NCBI GenBank assembly: GCA_964570665.1
Contig: CAZMZH010000006.1
Span: 124,001 to 188,000 of the forward strand
From: JAJDAT01 sp964570665
Lineage (GTDB): Bacteria; Nitrospinota; Nitrospinia; Nitrospinales; JAJDAT01
Direction of reading: 5' to 3'
DNA: 64,000 bases
The position numbers and the translations under genes are program-made. Of this stretch, positions 26,868-35,832 are shown one piece after another; position 1 is the stretch's first letter, and every line of letters begins with the position of its first letter. The notes beneath the pieces were generated by a model that was not told where the DNA came from, searched no databases, and saw only the letters and a program-made list of their open reading frames with translations.

Positions 26868-29099
26868 TCATAACAAAGGTTCTAAGAGTTTAAGAACGTC
26901 TTCCACTTCTCCTCCTAGGTTTTTTGCTAAATCAGCTTGGTATTTTGATTTTTTGAACTCTTTAAGATAATAATAATTAATAGCTAAGTTTTTATGCGCA
27001 ATTGCCCAATTAGGAGCCATCCAAATTATCTTTTCTAAAACTTCAATAGACTCGACATAACGGGCCTTCTGAAAATAATCAATACTAACTTCAAATAAAT
27101 AACCTATTCGATAGCTCCTATGCGGCTGTATTCTTAAAGCTGTTTTCATATATTTCATATAATTGGGTTGACCAGAATTTTTTAAGGCTATTCCCATTGC
27201 CCAATAAGCGCTGTGATTTAATTTATCTAAATCAATAGACTTTTTTAAAAATCGGACTGCTTTAGAAAAACTCCCTTCTTTTAAATAAAAATACCCCAAT
27301 TGAAAAACCGCTCTCGAAGATTTGGGCATCGATTTAATTGCAGCTAATGCATCCGCTTCGCTTCCAGTATAGGTTTTATCAAAAATAAACTCAGGATACT
27401 TTTGCATTATAGAGGCATACTGGATTCTATTATTTATCGATTCCTTCGAAAAATTAACTTGATTACGATCTAAAAAAATTACGGCGGAAACTATTAAAGA
27501 CATAATTAAAATGGGCGCCCATGCGTAATATTTAGGCGTAGCCTCAATTTTCTCTCTATCAAACCCACACAGTTTCCATGCCCCCCACATAAGAAATAAG
27601 GTTAATAAAGGAAACATAATTATAAAGAAAAAATCGATTGGAGAATTTAGTGGCGCCGTTTTCAAATAAAGTAGCTTAGCAAAAGAGGTGGACAGCATTC
27701 CTCCAGGAACAGAAAACATATCCGGAATTTTTTTAAACGATTCAAAAGAGTAATTAGAATTGGAAAAGTCGATCAACCATCGAAATTGAACCATATGAAT
27801 TAAATTTATTAAAATAAAAACCATGCATGCGCCCGAAAAAATTCGTTTCCAAAACCGATTTTCAATTTGATCAAAAAGGGCTGCCAATCCAATAGAAACA
27901 AAGGGGATAGAAGCGATCAATAACCGTCTACCGTAAGAAGAAAATTCTGCCAATGTCCATGTCAAAGTAAGATAAAAAGAACAAAAAACCAAGATAATCG
28001 CAATAATCTTAAAAAATTTTGATTCTAATTCTTCCGGAATATAAATATCAAACAATGGTTTAATTTTTAGTTTTTTATATGACACAAAAAATAAACCTGC
28101 ATAACCGATTAGCCAAGGTTGAAAACACCACACAAGCCCAAAATAAGGACCCATCAAAACAGAGGTTAGTCTATCCCAAAAAAAAGAAAGGCTATCGGGA
28201 ATTGCAATCGTTTTAAACTTATCCAAATGAGGATCGTCAGGATAAAAACTTCCATACAAAACAAACCAAATTAAGACTTGGATAGAAATAGTGACGGCAA
28301 AAGCCAATAAAATTGCGCCACAGGTTTTAGTAAATACCGCTAATTTTTCTGACGATTTGGGTATAAACCAAAGAATTAAAAAAAATGCAGAAATAGGGAA
28401 GATTCCAATGACAATATTTGTGTAACGCGACATACCAACTAAAGCTAAAACACAACCAAAGCAGAGTCCCCACGATATTGAATTTTCTAGCTTTGGCCTA
28501 CGAAACCAAATATATAATATCAATGACAAAGTAAAAAATTCGGCAAAATGCCCCATGCGACTACGAACAAACGCAAAATACGGAAGTGGCGAAGATAAAA
28601 ACAAAGTCCAGCAAGACAATAAAGCGGCATTTCTCGAAAAAAACGACCTTAAGGTTTTATATAGGAGAAGAAATCCACAAAAAACATAAAACAAAGTGCC
28701 TAATCCAGTCGAAATTAGGTGAGGCCAACCATAACCATAAGTTTTTTGAGCCATTCCAAAATAAACCAGGGCTTTTTCCATTAGTTCGCCAATCATAAAA
28801 AAGGGCGCCCACAATAAAGCTTGCCCGCATGGCCATAGATTTAGAACTAAGTTCGTCCTAGTTAAATAATCGTAATATGCATAGTTTCTCTCATTTAAAA
28901 AGTCAACATCGCCGTCAAAATAAAAGGACCTGAGGTACGCGTAATATCCTTGGTCGTCGCCAGCGTCTATTGTTGTTAAAGAAAAAAAACCGGAGTGCTC
29001 GAATGGATCAATCTCTGAGTTGAACAAACCCAATGGGACTAAAAATAAAACGCAAAGAAAAAAAGGAAGGAAAATCGTCAATCGTTCGTTTTTTATCAT
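26868..29099 (-). CDS. Multi-spanning GT-C-like membrane protein with C-terminal TPRs
   Basis: A 743-residue protein with a first membrane segment at about residues 8-25 and around ten more up to about 540. A loop rich in acidic residues (SLTTIDAGDDQGYYAYLRS) follows the first segment, as expected for the catalytic loop of GT39/PMT-like enzymes. Residues about 590-735 hold three to four TPR units (FQLGYFYLKEGSFSKAVRFL). The architecture matches the gene at 5312-7447 in outline. It is the first gene of the minus-strand group and is divergent from a second GT39-like gene. A glycosyltransferase role is inferred. Confidence 0.75.
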   Translation of the reverse strand: MIKNERLTIFLPFFLCVLFLVPLGLFNSEIDPFEHSGFFSLTTIDAGDDQGYYAYLRSFYFDGDVDFLNERNYAYYDYLTRTNLVLNLWPCGQALLWAPFFMIGELMEKALVYFGMAQKTYGYGWPHLISTGLGTLFYVFCGFLLLYKTLRSFFSRNAALLSCWTLFLSSPLPYFAFVRSRMGHFAEFFTLSLILYIWFRRPKLENSISWGLCFGCVLALVGMSRYTNIVIGIFPISAFFLILWFIPKSSEKLAVFTKTCGAILLAFAVTISIQVLIWFVLYGSFYPDDPHLDKFKTIAIPDSLSFFWDRLTSVLMGPYFGLVWCFQPWLIGYAGLFFVSYKKLKIKPLFDIYIPEELESKFFKIIAIILVFCSFYLTLTWTLAEFSSYGRRLLIASIPFVSIGLAALFDQIENRFWKRIFSGACMVFILINLIHMVQFRWLIDFSNSNYSFESFKKIPDMFSVPGGMLSTSFAKLLYLKTAPLNSPIDFFFIIMFPLLTLFLMWGAWKLCGFDREKIEATPKYYAWAPILIMSLIVSAVIFLDRNQVNFSKESINNRIQYASIMQKYPEFIFDKTYTGSEADALAAIKSMPKSSRAVFQLGYFYLKEGSFSKAVRFLKKSIDLDKLNHSAYWAMGIALKNSGQPNYMKYMKTALRIQPHRSYRIGYLFEVSIDYFQKARYVESIEVLEKIIWMAPNWAIAHKNLAINYYYLKEFKKSKYQADLAKNLGGEVEDVLKLLEPLL

Positions 29100-29163
29100 T
29101 TAGATTCCAAACAGGTATCTCTAAAGTTTCATTGAAGCTCAATATACACCATACAGTTGTCTA

Positions 29164-29177
29164 GGGTAAAGTTACCC
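29164..29177. promoter_or_regulatory. Inverted repeat GGGTAA-AG-TTACCC, possible operator
   Basis: A perfect six-base inverted repeat with a two-base centre lies between the divergent genes ending at 29099 and starting at 29313. It is 23 bases upstream of the putative -35 element at 29201. A second weaker inverted repeat, ATTGA-AGC-TCAAT, lies at 29131-29143. Confidence 0.4.
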
Positions 29178-29200
29178 AAATTAATGAAACATCCTTTTTC

Positions 29201-29230
29201 TTGAAGAGCCGATTGAGGTTTTGCTATATT
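29201..29230 (+). promoter_or_regulatory. Putative sigma-70 promoter of the glycan operon
   Basis: TTGAAG (29201-29206) and TATATT (29225-29230) are separated by 18 bases, matching the consensus hexamers at four and five positions. It points toward the GT39-like gene at 29313. Confidence 0.45.
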
Positions 29231-29312
29231 AGCGGGATAAGGTTTCGGTAATTTCTCATCGTCTATCCTTCCGGTAGCCGCTTCAAATATTCCCTCTTAA
29301 TTTTAAGACTTA

Positions 29313-31007
29313 ATGAACTCCTCAAAAACTAAATGGATTCCAAATACTGAGAGCTGTGGCCTGATTCTGATCTTAATGTTAGGAATATATTTTCGATGGA
29401 CCAACTTATGGACTAGAGGGTTTATATATGGAGATGGAGTTGTACATTGGAAAGCCGTAATCGACGCAATGACCGAAGGGGTTTACCATTGGTATCATGC
29501 TAAACCTGGACACATGTTCCTACTTTGGGTTTATGCAAAGCTATTTGGATTAAAAAATTTCGTACCAATGGCAGTATCATTTACAACAGGATTGCTTTGC
29601 ATTGGAATCGTTTTTTTGATTGGGCGTTTAATTTACTCCTCGCGCGCCGGTTTATTTGCCGCTACTTTAATATCTATTTCTCCTTGGCATGTATATTATT
29701 CGAGGACAACGGGAGCTACTGGAAACGCCGTCTCTTTTTGGATATTAGCTCTTTTCCTGTACTTGTTAAGCCACCCTAAATGGAGTAAAGAAAATAACTC
29801 TAGCAAACCCTCCGACGAAGAACACGATTATAGATCCCTATTTTTATTAATCCTTTCTGGTTTCTCGATGGGGTTTGCATTCAGTTGCCACTACAATTTA
29901 GGGTTACTGCCTTTCATTTTTTTTATGTTTGAAATAGCTCTCATAGTTAAAATAAAGTTTGATCATCAATCACAAGATCCTTATTTACCCCCTATAAAAT
30001 TATTTTTTTGGAAAAAAGTTTTACCTAAAAATGCCTTACGTATTTTTATTCTATTTAGCGCAATGCTGTTTCCTCTAGCTATATTTAATTTCTCCCACAT
30101 TTATCTTAGATACACAGAAGTTTTTGAAGTACCTTACGATCCATTGAAAAACGACGTGGTTTTTAGTTATTTCCAACAAATTATTATTCAATTAATTTCA
30201 AGTACCACGGCAATATGGGGACACGTTTCTGACTTTTCCTTTTGGATAAAAGTTATCTGGAATAACGAAGGAGCTCCAGTTTTTATCATTTTTTTGATGG
30301 GAACTATCTTTGGAATCATCCAAATCTTCTCAAAATTTAAATTCAGTCATATATCAACCATTTTGCCAGTAATTGTTGTTTTCATATTTTTAATAAATTC
30401 GAAATATACCGGTCAAGCGCGTTCTTTTGCACTAGCAATCCCACTAATTGCATTAATATCAGGAAATTTTCTTGCCGAATTTCTAAAAAATTATAGAATT
30501 AACGCCTGGTTTGGGTGCATTCCATTAATTGCATTAATATTTAATTTTCCTTTGTTGTTGAGCCAATCCCAAATTTCAAATCAAGAACTGGAAATAAAAC
30601 AGTACATGGCCGAAGAAAAACTTAATTCAATAGTTGTTCAAGGCAAACCCATGTATGCTTTAGCTTACAAAACAGTCGAAGCCCTTCAGTTGAGTCAAAA
30701 CATTGAATGGACCCAAAAACAAGTTCAAAACGCACGTAAAGAAAAATTAATAATATCTCCCTCGCTTCTATTAGCAAGATTCAAACAATCCGATATAACA
30801 AACCATTATCGTTGCCGCCCTTTAGTACAATGGCCTCGTTTAATAGGAAGTTCCTCAATGAAATTTGAACAGGGTCAAACCGATAGAAACTGGGACTTAA
30901 AACCAAGGCCAGATCTCAATCAGATAATAGGAATATTTCCATTAAATATTTGCTTTAGCGGCGAGAAAAACAAAATAACTCAAAAATCTAAATTGAACCA
31001 AAAATAG
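29313..31007 (+). CDS. GT39/ArnT-like membrane glycosyltransferase
   Basis: A 564-residue integral membrane protein with ten or more membrane segments. After the first segment comes a periplasmic loop with an acidic residue (FIYGDGVVHWKAV), then HWYHAKPGHMFLLWVYAKLF, and later SPWHVYYSRTTGATGN, a pattern seen in the PMT/ArnT superfamily (SxxHxYYSR). These enzymes transfer a sugar from a polyprenyl phosphate in the periplasm. A GT2 that could make such a donor is encoded at 35802. The gene is followed after nine bases by an epimerase, so it heads a five-gene operon. The sugar and acceptor are unknown. Confidence 0.8.
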   Translation: MNSSKTKWIPNTESCGLILILMLGIYFRWTNLWTRGFIYGDGVVHWKAVIDAMTEGVYHWYHAKPGHMFLLWVYAKLFGLKNFVPMAVSFTTGLLCIGIVFLIGRLIYSSRAGLFAATLISISPWHVYYSRTTGATGNAVSFWILALFLYLLSHPKWSKENNSSKPSDEEHDYRSLFLLILSGFSMGFAFSCHYNLGLLPFIFFMFEIALIVKIKFDHQSQDPYLPPIKLFFWKKVLPKNALRIFILFSAMLFPLAIFNFSHIYLRYTEVFEVPYDPLKNDVVFSYFQQIIIQLISSTTAIWGHVSDFSFWIKVIWNNEGAPVFIIFLMGTIFGIIQIFSKFKFSHISTILPVIVVFIFLINSKYTGQARSFALAIPLIALISGNFLAEFLKNYRINAWFGCIPLIALIFNFPLLLSQSQISNQELEIKQYMAEEKLNSIVVQGKPMYALAYKTVEALQLSQNIEWTQKQVQNARKEKLIISPSLLLARFKQSDITNHYRCRPLVQWPRLIGSSSMKFEQGQTDRNWDLKPRPDLNQIIGIFPLNICFSGEKNKITQKSKLNQK

Positions 31008-31016
31008 GCTATCAAA

Positions 31017-31973
31017 ATGAACGTTTTAGTTACTGGCGCAGCGGGTTTATACGGTATTCATCTAGTGGACGAACTGGTTAAACGTCCTGACATAGACAAA
31101 GTTATTGGAATAGACGATTTTTCCCGTGAATATTTTGAAGATGATCCTTTTATAAAATCCCCTGAATTTGAATCTAAGTTCATTTTAAAAAGAAAAAAGT
31201 TTTATGACCTAACTGTCGAAGAATTGGACGATATGAACTTAGATGCTTTTGTACATCTAGCTGCCCATATTTCCATCCCAGAATCTATGGAAAAAGCAGA
31301 CGATTACTTTAGGAATAACGAGTGGGGAACCTTTCATCTAATGCAATTATTATTTCGTACTAAAAGATGGCCACTGATGATATATGCATCTTCTCCAGAA
31401 GTTTATGGTAATCCTGTATACACTCCTATGGATATCCACCACCCCATGCTCCCTAGAAGTATTTACGCAGCCACTAAATTGGCTGCCGAAAAACATTGCA
31501 AAGCAATGTATGAATGGTATAAATACCCCGTAATTGTTATTAGAAACTTCAATACATTCGGCGAAAATCAAGATATTTCTGGATATGCTGGAGTTGTTTC
31601 CACTTTTATACTTAAATCGTTAAAAAATGAATCGATCGTCATCCACAACTCTGGAGAACAAACTCGAGACTTTCAATATGTAAAAGACGCGATTCGCGCT
31701 TATTCTTTAGTAATAGATAAAGACAAAAGTTTATCTGGCGAAGTTTTCAATATTGGCACTCAAAACCAAACATCCATTAAAAATTTAGCGGAAACTATCA
31801 AGCGGTTATCTGGTTCTCAATCAGAAATAAAATTTGAGTCTGGAAGAGCTGCAGATTTAATGTCGCTTGAAGCCGACTACAAACTAATAAAAGAAAAAAC
31901 TGGCTGGCAACCTCAATATCCACTCGAGGAAGGGCTTAAACGAACAATAGAATGGTATAAACAACGACTATGA
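31017..31973 (+). CDS. NAD-dependent epimerase/dehydratase 1
   Basis: Extended short-chain dehydrogenase of 318 residues. The Rossmann motif is VLVTGAAGLYGIHL (GxxGxxG), HLAAHISIPESM forms the second nucleotide-contact region, and YAATK provides the catalytic Tyr and Lys. The C-terminal substrate region ends GWQPQYPLEEGLKRTIEWY, as in UDP-glucose/GDP-mannose epimerase-like enzymes. The stop overlaps the next start as ATGA. It probably converts a nucleotide sugar; which one cannot be told. Confidence 0.9.
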   Translation: MNVLVTGAAGLYGIHLVDELVKRPDIDKVIGIDDFSREYFEDDPFIKSPEFESKFILKRKKFYDLTVEELDDMNLDAFVHLAAHISIPESMEKADDYFRNNEWGTFHLMQLLFRTKRWPLMIYASSPEVYGNPVYTPMDIHHPMLPRSIYAATKLAAEKHCKAMYEWYKYPVIVIRNFNTFGENQDISGYAGVVSTFILKSLKNESIVIHNSGEQTRDFQYVKDAIRAYSLVIDKDKSLSGEVFNIGTQNQTSIKNLAETIKRLSGSQSEIKFESGRAADLMSLEADYKLIKEKTGWQPQYPLEEGLKRTIEWYKQRL

Positions 31974-32920
31974 AAAAAGCAATTGTAACAGGAGGCGCCG
32001 GGTTCATTGGGCGCTGGTTGGTTAAAAAACTACTAAACGAAAATATTGATGTTTGGGTTATAGATAACCTTGAAAATGGTCGCGAGGAAAACCTCAAAGA
32101 GTTTAGAAACGATTCCAAGTTACGAGACGTCGTTTTAGGCGATATTTTAGATGTTTCTAAATTGCTAAGCCTGTTTAAGGAAAAACCTGATATTGTTTTT
32201 CATTTGGCGGCTCAAATTAATGTTCATGAAAGCCTCGAAAATCCAGGAAAATCGTACCTATCAAATATTCAGGGGACGTATAACGTTTTAGAAGCTTGCC
32301 GCCCAAATCTGACAAAACTTATGCTGATGGGCACTTGCATGGTCTACGATGTTGCAAGTGGCAAAGGAGCGATTTCTGAAAATCACTCTGTCAAACCTGC
32401 ATCCCCATATGCAGGTTCTAAATTAGGCGCAGAAGTATTGGCTGAATCCTATTTTCATGGATATGGTCTTCCTTTAATCACATGCCGTCCATTTAATACC
32501 TATGGCCCATTTCAAAAAAACAACATGGAAGGCGGCGTTGTATCAATTTTTGTAAAAAAAGAATTAGATGGCGAAGAATTACACATTTTTGGCGATGGCA
32601 CACAAACTAGGGATCTATTGTATGTTGAAGATTGCGTAGATTTTCTTTTTAGCGCGGCTAATAACGAAAAAGCTATTGGGCAAGTCATCAACGCAGGTTT
32701 GGGAAAAGATGTGGCTATTAAGGATTTAGCCGCAATGGTTTGTCAAGATCCTAATCGTATAAAATATATTCCTCACCATCATCCTCAATCGGAAATACAA
32801 AAACTTCTCTGCGATTATTCGAAAGCCGAGTCCATGCTGGGATGGAAACCTCAAACTGATTTAAAAACAGGAATTCAAAAAATTCGAAAATGGTTTCAAA
32901 GTCAACCAGATTTGGGATAA
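31970..32920 (+). CDS. NAD-dependent epimerase/dehydratase 2
   Basis: Extended SDR of 316 residues. It has VTGGAGFIGRWLVKKL at the N-terminus, HLAAQINVHESLENP, the catalytic YAGSK and GDGTQTRDLLYVEDCVD, a signature of UDP-glucose 4-epimerase and GDP-mannose dehydratase relatives. It overlaps the previous gene by four bases and the next by 31, indicating coupled translation. It is probably a nucleotide-sugar epimerase or dehydratase acting with its two neighbours on one sugar. Confidence 0.92.
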   Translation: MKKAIVTGGAGFIGRWLVKKLLNENIDVWVIDNLENGREENLKEFRNDSKLRDVVLGDILDVSKLLSLFKEKPDIVFHLAAQINVHESLENPGKSYLSNIQGTYNVLEACRPNLTKLMLMGTCMVYDVASGKGAISENHSVKPASPYAGSKLGAEVLAESYFHGYGLPLITCRPFNTYGPFQKNNMEGGVVSIFVKKELDGEELHIFGDGTQTRDLLYVEDCVDFLFSAANNEKAIGQVINAGLGKDVAIKDLAAMVCQDPNRIKYIPHHHPQSEIQKLLCDYSKAESMLGWKPQTDLKTGIQKIRKWFQSQPDLG

Positions 32921-33747
32921 CAGGAGCTTCCGGCTTTGTTGGATCACATTTAAAGTCGGCCCTTGAGAATCAGTATTCTGTTACTCAATTTAAAAGAAAA
33001 CGAGGGGAAGCGCTCCCCAACATTGATCGTCTACAAGAGTTTGCCAGAAAAACGGATGTAGTTTTCCATTTAGCTGGAGTTAACCGTGGAACGGAGGAGG
33101 AGATTACGACAGGAAACATTCTTTGGACTTATCGTTTAGTCCAAGCTCTTAAATCTGTCAAACCATCTCCTCGCATCATTTTCGCTTCATCATCTCAAGT
33201 ATACCGACCAATCCATCGACCTTTAAAAGAAAGAGATAAACCAAAACCAGAATCTTTATACGGTTTCGCTAAACTTTCTGCCGAAGAAATTTTGCTGGCC
33301 TCCGGCTTAGATTGCATAATTTTGAGATTGTCCAATGTTTATGGACCTGGTTGCCGTCCAAATTACAATTCAGTGATAGCGACTTTCTGCCATCGATCAA
33401 TGAACCAAAAACCGTTAACTATAAATGGCGATGGCTCTCAAGGCCGCGATTTCGTCTACGTGGACGACATAGTTCGAGCGTTTTTATTGTCGGTAAACAT
33501 TAAATCAAGAACCCGAACTTTTAACGTCAGCTCTGGTAAGATCGTTTCATTAAGAAAGATTTTAAATCAAATTAATAACCGATCGTCTGGGCTGCAGGTC
33601 GAATATAATAAAAACGCCGATATGGGAGGCTTGTCCTATTGTTGCGATTTTTCCCGCTTTAAAAAGCAATGTGGCTGGGCTCCTAAAGTTTCTCTCAAAA
33701 AAGGAATTGATAACACTCTAGATTTTTTTAAAAATGCGACAAATTGA
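32890..33747 (+). CDS. NAD-dependent epimerase/dehydratase 3
   Basis: Extended SDR of 285 residues with GITGASGFVGSHLKSAL, HLAGVNRGTEEE, the catalytic YGFAK and NGDGSQGRDFVYVDDIV. The HLAGVNRG motif is like that of CapF/WbjC-type enzymes that make L-fucosamine precursors, where the reductase is linked to a C-terminal cupin. Here the cupin is a separate gene immediately downstream (14-base overlap). I infer a split CapF-like pair, with moderate confidence. The start overlaps the preceding gene by 31 bases. Confidence 0.85.
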   Translation: MVSKSTRFGITGASGFVGSHLKSALENQYSVTQFKRKRGEALPNIDRLQEFARKTDVVFHLAGVNRGTEEEITTGNILWTYRLVQALKSVKPSPRIIFASSSQVYRPIHRPLKERDKPKPESLYGFAKLSAEEILLASGLDCIILRLSNVYGPGCRPNYNSVIATFCHRSMNQKPLTINGDGSQGRDFVYVDDIVRAFLLSVNIKSRTRTFNVSSGKIVSLRKILNQINNRSSGLQVEYNKNADMGGLSYCCDFSRFKKQCGWAPKVSLKKGIDNTLDFFKNATN

Positions 33748-34138
33748 AATAACTGAATTAAAAAAACGATCTGATGAAAGAGGTTGGCTGGTTGAAGTTT
33801 TACGCGGCGAAGGTATGGGGGAACGAAGCGAATTTGGACAAATCTTTGTTTCTGTAGCTCCCCCAGGTAAAATTAGAGGTAACCATTATCATGATCGAAA
33901 AATTGAATGGTTTTGTGTTCCTTCTGGAACTGGATTGTTGCTCCTTAAAGACCCGGAAACAGGGGAAGAAATGGAAGTTATTATGGGAGAAAATGAACCA
34001 AAAACAGTTAAAATATCTCCTCCAATCATTCATGCCATTAAAAACATTGGCGACAAAGATATGGTTTTAATGGTCTATGTCAATGAAACCTTTGACCCTT
34101 CCGATCCTGACACAATTTACAAAAAAATCTTAGAATAG
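33734..34138 (+). CDS. Cupin-domain sugar epimerase-like protein (CapF C-domain type)
   Basis: A 134-residue single cupin with DERGWLVEVLRG, RGNHYHDRKIEWFCVPSGTG and TVKISPPIIHAIKNIGD. The GNHYH motif with downstream Glu and His gives the cupin metal or substrate site and matches the C-terminal epimerase half of CapF; dTDP-4-keto-rhamnose epimerase-like cupins are the alternative. It overlaps the third epimerase gene by 14 bases and closes the operon. Probably epimerises a 4-keto-hexose. Confidence 0.82.
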   Translation: MRQIEITELKKRSDERGWLVEVLRGEGMGERSEFGQIFVSVAPPGKIRGNHYHDRKIEWFCVPSGTGLLLLKDPETGEEMEVIMGENEPKTVKISPPIIHAIKNIGDKDMVLMVYVNETFDPSDPDTIYKKILE

Positions 34139-34201
34139 TTAAAAAATAACGATATCCTCAAATCCTATCCATTAAAATAAACATAGATTATTATAAATTC
34201 A

Positions 34202-34242
34202 AAAAAACATTAGTTTTGAAATACTGAGGAATAATGTTTTTT
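34202..34242 (+). terminator. AT-rich hairpin with T-run, possible terminator
   Basis: AAAAAACATTA (34202-34212) and TAATGTTTTTT (34232-34242) form a perfect 11-base inverted repeat with a 19-base loop, and more T-rich sequence follows. It lies 64 bases after the cupin stop. With one G:C pair it would be weak, so this is tentative. Confidence 0.4.
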
Positions 34243-34330
34243 AATATTTTCGAAAAATTTAAATAAAGAATCCATAATTCTATCCGTTATTTTTATAGTA
34301 AAGGCTTGTTGTTAAGCTCTTTTTTGAATT

Positions 34331-34357
34331 TGTAACTAATATATTAGATATGTTACA
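34331..34357. promoter_or_regulatory. Nested palindromes upstream of the radical SAM operon
   Basis: TGTAAC (34331-34336) and GTTACA (34352-34357) form an inverted repeat that encloses a perfect 12-base palindrome, CTAATATATTAG (34336-34347). The set is about 65 bases before the ATG at 34423 and overlaps a TTGTAA/TACACT pair spaced by 18 bases. It looks like an operator over a promoter. Confidence 0.45.
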
Positions 34358-34422
34358 CTTTTTAGGATTATACCAACCCGTATGAATTTTAAATTAGTTA
34401 AAGGTATGAAAGGCAAAGTTTT

Positions 34423-35832
34423 ATGAATGTTTTGCTGGTAAGACCTCACACAGACGATAAAGATATTTCAAGAGTTATGCCCCTAGGATTAGTGGCTGTC
34501 GCCACCGTCCTAAAGCGTGATGGACATAACCCTAAAATAATAGATCTTAGATTATCTGAAACTCCGGAATCAGATCTCAAAAAAGCTATGTTTGAATTCG
34601 ATCCTGACGCAGTTGGGATTGGCTTAATGACAGTAGAAAGCGAATGCGCATTCAAGCTAGCTAAAGAAATCAAAGCAATAAATCATAACGTTCCCATTAT
34701 TTTTGGCGGTCCCCATTGCGCGCATGAACCAGAGTTCATTTTGCACGATCCAAATGTGGACCTTATGGTAATCGGCGAAGCTGAACTAACCATCGTTGAA
34801 TTGGTTGAAGCCATAAAGAATAAACAAGACCTTGGAACCGTAAAAGGCATTGCTTATAAAAGAGATGACCAATATATAAAAACTGCCGCAAGAGAAAAAA
34901 TACTGGATATGAACTGGCTAGACCAGGATTATGAAACCTTAAATGTTAAAGACTATTTTAACTTTGATTGTTCTCATGAATATCTACCTGCCTTTGATAG
35001 CTTTATGCCATTAGTAACTTCAAGAGGCTGCCCCTTCACCTGTATTTATTGCCACGATATTTTTGGTAAAGATATTCGCTATCGATCTGCCGACAAGGTT
35101 TTAGAAGAAATTGAATTTCTAATGAATGAATACGGAGTCAGAGAATTTCATATTTTAGACGATTCGTTCAATATTGATATGAAACGCGCTAAAAAAATAT
35201 TCGATATGATCGTGGAAAAGAACCTAGATATTCGGATCGCTTTTCCAAACGGTATTCGCGCGGATTATATCGACGATGAAATGGTTGAAAAAATGGCCAA
35301 AGCAGGAGTTTATAGACTCGCATTAGGCATAGAATCTGGTTCCTTAAGAATACAAAAACTGATTTCCAAAAGCCTGGATATTGGAATTCTAAAAGATGTT
35401 GTCAGTAAACTAGCTAAAGCCCGAATCGGCGTTAACGGTTTTTTTATGCTTGGATTCCCTGGTGAAACTTTAGACGAAATGAACCAAACAATTGAGTTTG
35501 CATGTGATTTGGATCTTAGTACGGCTTTGTTTTCCTTGGTTATACCCAACCCAGGGACCGATTTACGAGATATGGTCATAGAAGAAGGAGAAACTACAAA
35601 TAAAAGCTTTTCTGACTATTCGATAACGGCAGTAAATAGTAACGCAAGTAAAGTTGACCCAGGACAATTAGTAAAACTTCAAAAACACGCTTACCGGAAA
35701 TTTTATTTCAATCCGAAACGCGCTTGGCATATTTTTCAGACTACACGGTCTAAAAAATTGCTTTTTTCCAAATTTCTTTCGCTTTTAAAGCTTACCAGCG
35801 CATGGTCCAAACGATTGAGCTATCAATCGTAA
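34423..35832 (+). CDS. B12-binding-domain radical SAM protein
   Basis: A 469-residue enzyme. Residues 1-130 form a cobalamin-binding-like Rossmann domain (MPLGLVAVATVLKRDGHNP, FGGPHCAHEPEF, VIGEAELTIVELV), though the cobalamin-anchoring DxHxxG is not evident. The radical SAM core follows with the 4Fe-4S motif in RGCPFTCIYCHD and later HILDDSFNID and GFPGETLDEM. The family includes methyltransferases and ring-forming enzymes such as those of hopanoid or bacteriochlorophyll synthesis. It is first in a four-gene plus-strand cluster and overlaps the GT2 gene by 31 bases. The substrate is unknown. Confidence 0.9.
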   Translation: MNVLLVRPHTDDKDISRVMPLGLVAVATVLKRDGHNPKIIDLRLSETPESDLKKAMFEFDPDAVGIGLMTVESECAFKLAKEIKAINHNVPIIFGGPHCAHEPEFILHDPNVDLMVIGEAELTIVELVEAIKNKQDLGTVKGIAYKRDDQYIKTAAREKILDMNWLDQDYETLNVKDYFNFDCSHEYLPAFDSFMPLVTSRGCPFTCIYCHDIFGKDIRYRSADKVLEEIEFLMNEYGVREFHILDDSFNIDMKRAKKIFDMIVEKNLDIRIAFPNGIRADYIDDEMVEKMAKAGVYRLALGIESGSLRIQKLISKSLDIGILKDVVSKLAKARIGVNGFFMLGFPGETLDEMNQTIEFACDLDLSTALFSLVIPNPGTDLRDMVIEEGETTNKSFSDYSITAVNSNASKVDPGQLVKLQKHAYRKFYFNPKRAWHIFQTTRSKKLLFSKFLSLLKLTSAWSKRLSYQS

